Part shown: positions 61,283 through 64,000 of the stretch, in pieces
Layout: each line of letters starts with the position of its first letter
Position numbering within the stretch: position 1 is the first letter of the stretch
Assembly: GCA_002368175.1 (NCBI GenBank)
Contig: AP018172.1
Location: 3,842,001 to 3,906,000 of the forward strand
From: Calothrix sp. NIES-2098
GTDB lineage: Bacteria; Cyanobacteriota; Cyanobacteriia; Cyanobacteriales; Nostocaceae
Direction of reading: 5' to 3'
DNA length: 64,000 bases
Translations under genes and position numbers: made by a program
Notes under the pieces: model-generated
What the model saw: the letters and a program-made list of their open reading frames with translations, nothing else
The model's database searches: none
What the model was told of the DNA's origin: nothing

Positions 61283-64000
61283 ATGATGTGGCATGATGGT
61301 AAAAGCATGAAAGCAAAAGTGGGAAGTGCAATTGGCTTTACCACTGCCGTGTGTGCGATCGCTTTTTCTGTAAACTGCGCTCAAGGTCAAATCACGCCCG
61401 ATAGCACTCTACCAAATAATTCCACAGTCACACTCCAAGGAAACACCCACGTTATTGAAGGCGGAACTAGAACCGGTGGCAATCTATTTCACAGCTTCAG
61501 GGAGTTTTCAGTTCCCACTGACGGTACTGCTTTGTTTAACAATGCTCTTGATATTCAAAACATTATTAGCCGTGTAACGGGCGGGTCAGTATCAAATATT
61601 AATGGTTTAATTCGCACTAATGGTGCAGCTAATCTGTTTTTGATTAACCCTACTGGGATTATTTTTGGCGAAAATGCCTCGTTGAATATTGGCGGATCGT
61701 TTTTAGCAAGTACGGCAAGTAGCATAAAGTTTGCTGATGGCTTTGAGTTTAGCACTAAGGCTCCAAAGGAAACATCATTATTAACTGTGAGTGTTCCCAT
61801 TGGCTTGCAATTTGGCTCAAATCCCGCAGGTATACTCAATCAATCACAAGCAACAAATAGTAGTGGTGAAATTGTTGGTTTACAGGTACAACCAGGTAAA
61901 ACCTTAGCTCTAGTAGGTGGCAATGTAAATTTAAATGGTGGTTTATTGCAGGCTCCTGGTGGTCGAGTTGAGTTGGGAGGATTGTCAGAAACAGGAACTA
62001 TTGGAATAAATACGGATAGCAATAATTTAAGTCTAAGTTTTCCTGATGGGGTAATGCGCTCAAATGTATCGCTAACTAATGGGGCATCAATTTTGATAAC
62101 GACTCTGCCAACCCAAAGTAGTGATGGCATTATTGTGAATGCCTCACAACTAGACATGGAAAATAATTCTGCAATAACAACACTAAGTCAAAATAGTTCA
62201 AAAGATGCAGGCGACATCACAATTCAAGCCACTGACTCAGTAAAACTTACCGATGAATCTTCAATAGGTTCAATATCGCTTGATACGGCAGTTCCCAGTG
62301 CCAAAAGCGGCTCAATTATCCTTGAAACTGGCAAGTTGATGATTCAGGAACAATCACAAATAGCCACTCTCACTAGCGGACAAAGGCGAGCAGGTAATCT
62401 TACCATTTATGCCCCTGATTCTGTAGAACTAACCGGAGCATCATTAGATGGTAGCGTAAGCAGCGGCTTATTTGCTCAAACTCTTGGTTCTGGAGATGCT
62501 GGAGTTGTGAGCGTAACTACAGGAAAGTTAATTGTCCAAGATGGCGCACGTATATCTGCCGCTACTATTGGTGAAGGAAGAGGAGGTGATTTGTTAATTA
62601 ACTCTGACATAGTAGAACTTAGTGGAACCTCTGCTAATGAGAAGCAAAGTAGTGATTTGTCTTCTAATGCTACTAGTTCTGGTGCTGCTGGAGATGTAAA
62701 GATTAATACTCAGCAGCTAACTGCAAAAAATGGTGCATCAGTATCAGCTTCTACCACAGGTAGCGGGCAAGGAGGCGTGCTGGAAATTAACGCATCTGAC
62801 ATGATTCAATTAATAGGAAGATCGACAAATGGTACGCAAGCAAGTGGTGTATTTGCAGATACTATCATAGGTAGCGGAAATGCTGGAGATTTAAAAATCA
62901 CTACAGGACGATTACTAGTGCAGGAAGGAGCTTTTGTATCAGTCTCCACATTGGGTCAAGGTCAGGCGGGAAATTTAGAAGTCAAGGCATATTCAGTAGA
63001 ACTGATAGGTACATTCGATGGCAAGAATCCTAGCGGGTTATACGCTGAAGGGGATATAGGAGCTGGTGGAAACATTAAAATCAACACCAATCAATTAATT
63101 GCTCGCAATGGTGCAAGAGTTAGAACAAATGCTTTTGGCGCAGGCAAAGGCGGAAGAATAGATGTGAATGCCTCCTTGATAGAACTGACTGGAACGGCAG
63201 CCAGTGGGTATACGAGTGGCTTGTTTACCAGCTCAGAGGAAGGAGCGACAGGTAATGCTGGAGATTTAAATATTGTTACAGAACGACTGCTTGTACAAGG
63301 TGGAGGAGAAGTATCGTCTGGTACATTTGGCAAAGCTCAGGGAGGGAATTTAGATGTGAGCGCTTCTGACTCAATCGAGCTTATTGGTACAACCCCAGAT
63401 AGTCAGCGTAGTAGCGGATTGTTTACCGGAACTACAAACACAGGTGCATCAGGAAATTTAAAAATTGAAACAAGACAACTATTCGTTAAAGATGGAGCTA
63501 CAGTTTTAGCCAGTACATTTGGCGCAGGTCAGGGAGGAAATATAAATATCAACGCCTCTGACTCTATTGAATTAATTGGGTTTGCATTAGATGGTTTCCC
63601 CAGCGGTTTATTAACCGAAACCAGGGGTACTGGAACTGCTGGAAATTTGAAAATTACTACAGAGCAACTAACTGTTAAAGATAGAGCTAATGTTTCTGTA
63701 AGTAGTCAAAGGACAGGAAAAGCAGGGAACTTAGAGATATTGTCTGGTTTGGTGAATTTAGATAACCAGGGAAAACTTATTGCTGAAAACACTTCAGGTA
63801 ACGGTGGAAATATTACCCTACAATCACGAGAATTATTGCTGTTGCGTCGTGGTAGTCAAATTTCAACGACCGCAGGCACAGTTCAAGCTGGAGGCGATGG
63901 CGGTAACATTACCATAAACTCCCCCTTCATCGTCGCTGTCCCAAAGGAAAATAGCGACATCAACGCCAATGCTTTCACTGGTAAGGGTGGTAGAGTTGAC
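61283..64000 (+). CDS. two-partner-secretion exoprotein 3, 3' end outside window
   Basis: 906 codons are open to the window edge. Start MMWHDGKSMKAKVGSAIG, signal peptide (FTTAVCAIAFSVNCAQG, cut before QITPDSTL), TPS domain ~35-270 (NLFHSFREFSVPTDGTALF; NLFLINPTGIIFGENASLNI), then a beta-helix of ~65-residue repeats (GNLEVKAYSVELIGTFDG; NLKITTGRLLVQEGAFVS). The last visible part (SPFIVAVPKENSDINANAF) matches the segment before the end module in exoproteins 1 and 2, so only about 100-150 residues are missing. ATG 61286 is an alternative start. Confidence 0.92.
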   Translation, partial: MMWHDGKSMKAKVGSAIGFTTAVCAIAFSVNCAQGQITPDSTLPNNSTVTLQGNTHVIEGGTRTGGNLFHSFREFSVPTDGTALFNNALDIQNIISRVTGGSVSNINGLIRTNGAANLFLINPTGIIFGENASLNIGGSFLASTASSIKFADGFEFSTKAPKETSLLTVSVPIGLQFGSNPAGILNQSQATNSSGEIVGLQVQPGKTLALVGGNVNLNGGLLQAPGGRVELGGLSETGTIGINTDSNNLSLSFPDGVMRSNVSLTNGASILITTLPTQSSDGIIVNASQLDMENNSAITTLSQNSSKDAGDITIQATDSVKLTDESSIGSISLDTAVPSAKSGSIILETGKLMIQEQSQIATLTSGQRRAGNLTIYAPDSVELTGASLDGSVSSGLFAQTLGSGDAGVVSVTTGKLIVQDGARISAATIGEGRGGDLLINSDIVELSGTSANEKQSSDLSSNATSSGAAGDVKINTQQLTAKNGASVSASTTGSGQGGVLEINASDMIQLIGRSTNGTQASGVFADTIIGSGNAGDLKITTGRLLVQEGAFVSVSTLGQGQAGNLEVKAYSVELIGTFDGKNPSGLYAEGDIGAGGNIKINTNQLIARNGARVRTNAFGAGKGGRIDVNASLIELTGTAASGYTSGLFTSSEEGATGNAGDLNIVTERLLVQGGGEVSSGTFGKAQGGNLDVSASDSIELIGTTPDSQRSSGLFTGTTNTGASGNLKIETRQLFVKDGATVLASTFGAGQGGNININASDSIELIGFALDGFPSGLLTETRGTGTAGNLKITTEQLTVKDRANVSVSSQRTGKAGNLEILSGLVNLDNQGKLIAENTSGNGGNITLQSRELLLLRRGSQISTTAGTVQAGGDGGNITINSPFIVAVPKENSDINANAFTGKGGRVD

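Overview
The window comes from a filamentous, probably heterocyst-forming cyanobacterium (Nostocales type). It carries a C-phycoerythrin gene set and its bilin lyases, a bilin reductase, many GCGATCGC (HIP1) sites, degenerate heptamer repeats, two-partner-secretion (filamentous haemagglutinin) exoproteins and CHAT/CHASE2 signalling genes. The combination of rcaE-rcaF-rcaC with inducible phycoerythrin points to a strain capable of type III complementary chromatic acclimation (CCA3, as in Fremyella/Tolypothrix). I saw no rRNA, tRNA or intact transposase gene.

Region 1 (1-8.1 kb), light sensing and bilin supply: the end of a HEAT-repeat gene, a DUF1838 gene, an orphan phycobiliprotein-like gene, pcyA with an L box, an Uma2 gene, and rcaC, rcaF and rcaE. 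RcaE keeps the protochromic residues Glu217, Leu249 and Lys261. Region 2 (8.1-15.2 kb), accessory: a two-gene membrane module, a broken DUF6888/DUF6887 pair, a 21-bp minisatellite, an orphan CRISPR array of six repeats, a helical carotenoid protein and an ankyrin protein. Region 3 (15.3-25.5 kb), antenna: cpeCDESTR on the + strand behind an inverted L box and a 20-bp palindrome. On the - strand lie cpeB-cpeA-cpeY-(GNAT)-cpeZ behind a TTGTTA-N4-TTGTTA promoter element, and nblA. Regions 1 and 3 form one circuit: RcaE/F/C reads green/red light, the L boxes connect it to pcyA and cpeC, CpeR from the cpeC operon should switch on cpeBA, CpeS/T/Y/Z load phycoerythrobilin, and NblA marks the antenna for degradation.

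Region 4 (26.0-41.1 kb) is the most unusual part. It is a 15-kb, all-minus-strand cluster built around the poorly understood STM4011-STM4015 cassette: two radical SAM enzymes, an alkaline-phosphatase-fold hydrolase, an ATP-grasp enzyme and seven paralogous STM4015-type leucine-rich proteins, plus a WD40 protein and a broken SUKH protein. Nearly all the non-enzymatic members share an N-terminal tag with two VLGG motifs. Six of seven LRR paralogues end in an almost invariant C-terminal R-Y-x-x-x-x-E tail, and the seventh has a recognisable broken copy of that tail. I infer a multi-substrate peptide or protein modification system.

Region 5 (41.5-64 kb), membrane and secretion: a fatty-acid desaturase-like gene; a sigma factor/DUF1822/CHAT-CHASE2 operon; three TPS exoproteins (the last cut by the window end); and a type I secretion set (cNMP-degenerate C39-ABC transporter, HlyD, parvulin, RTX protein). 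No TpsB transporter is present in the window.
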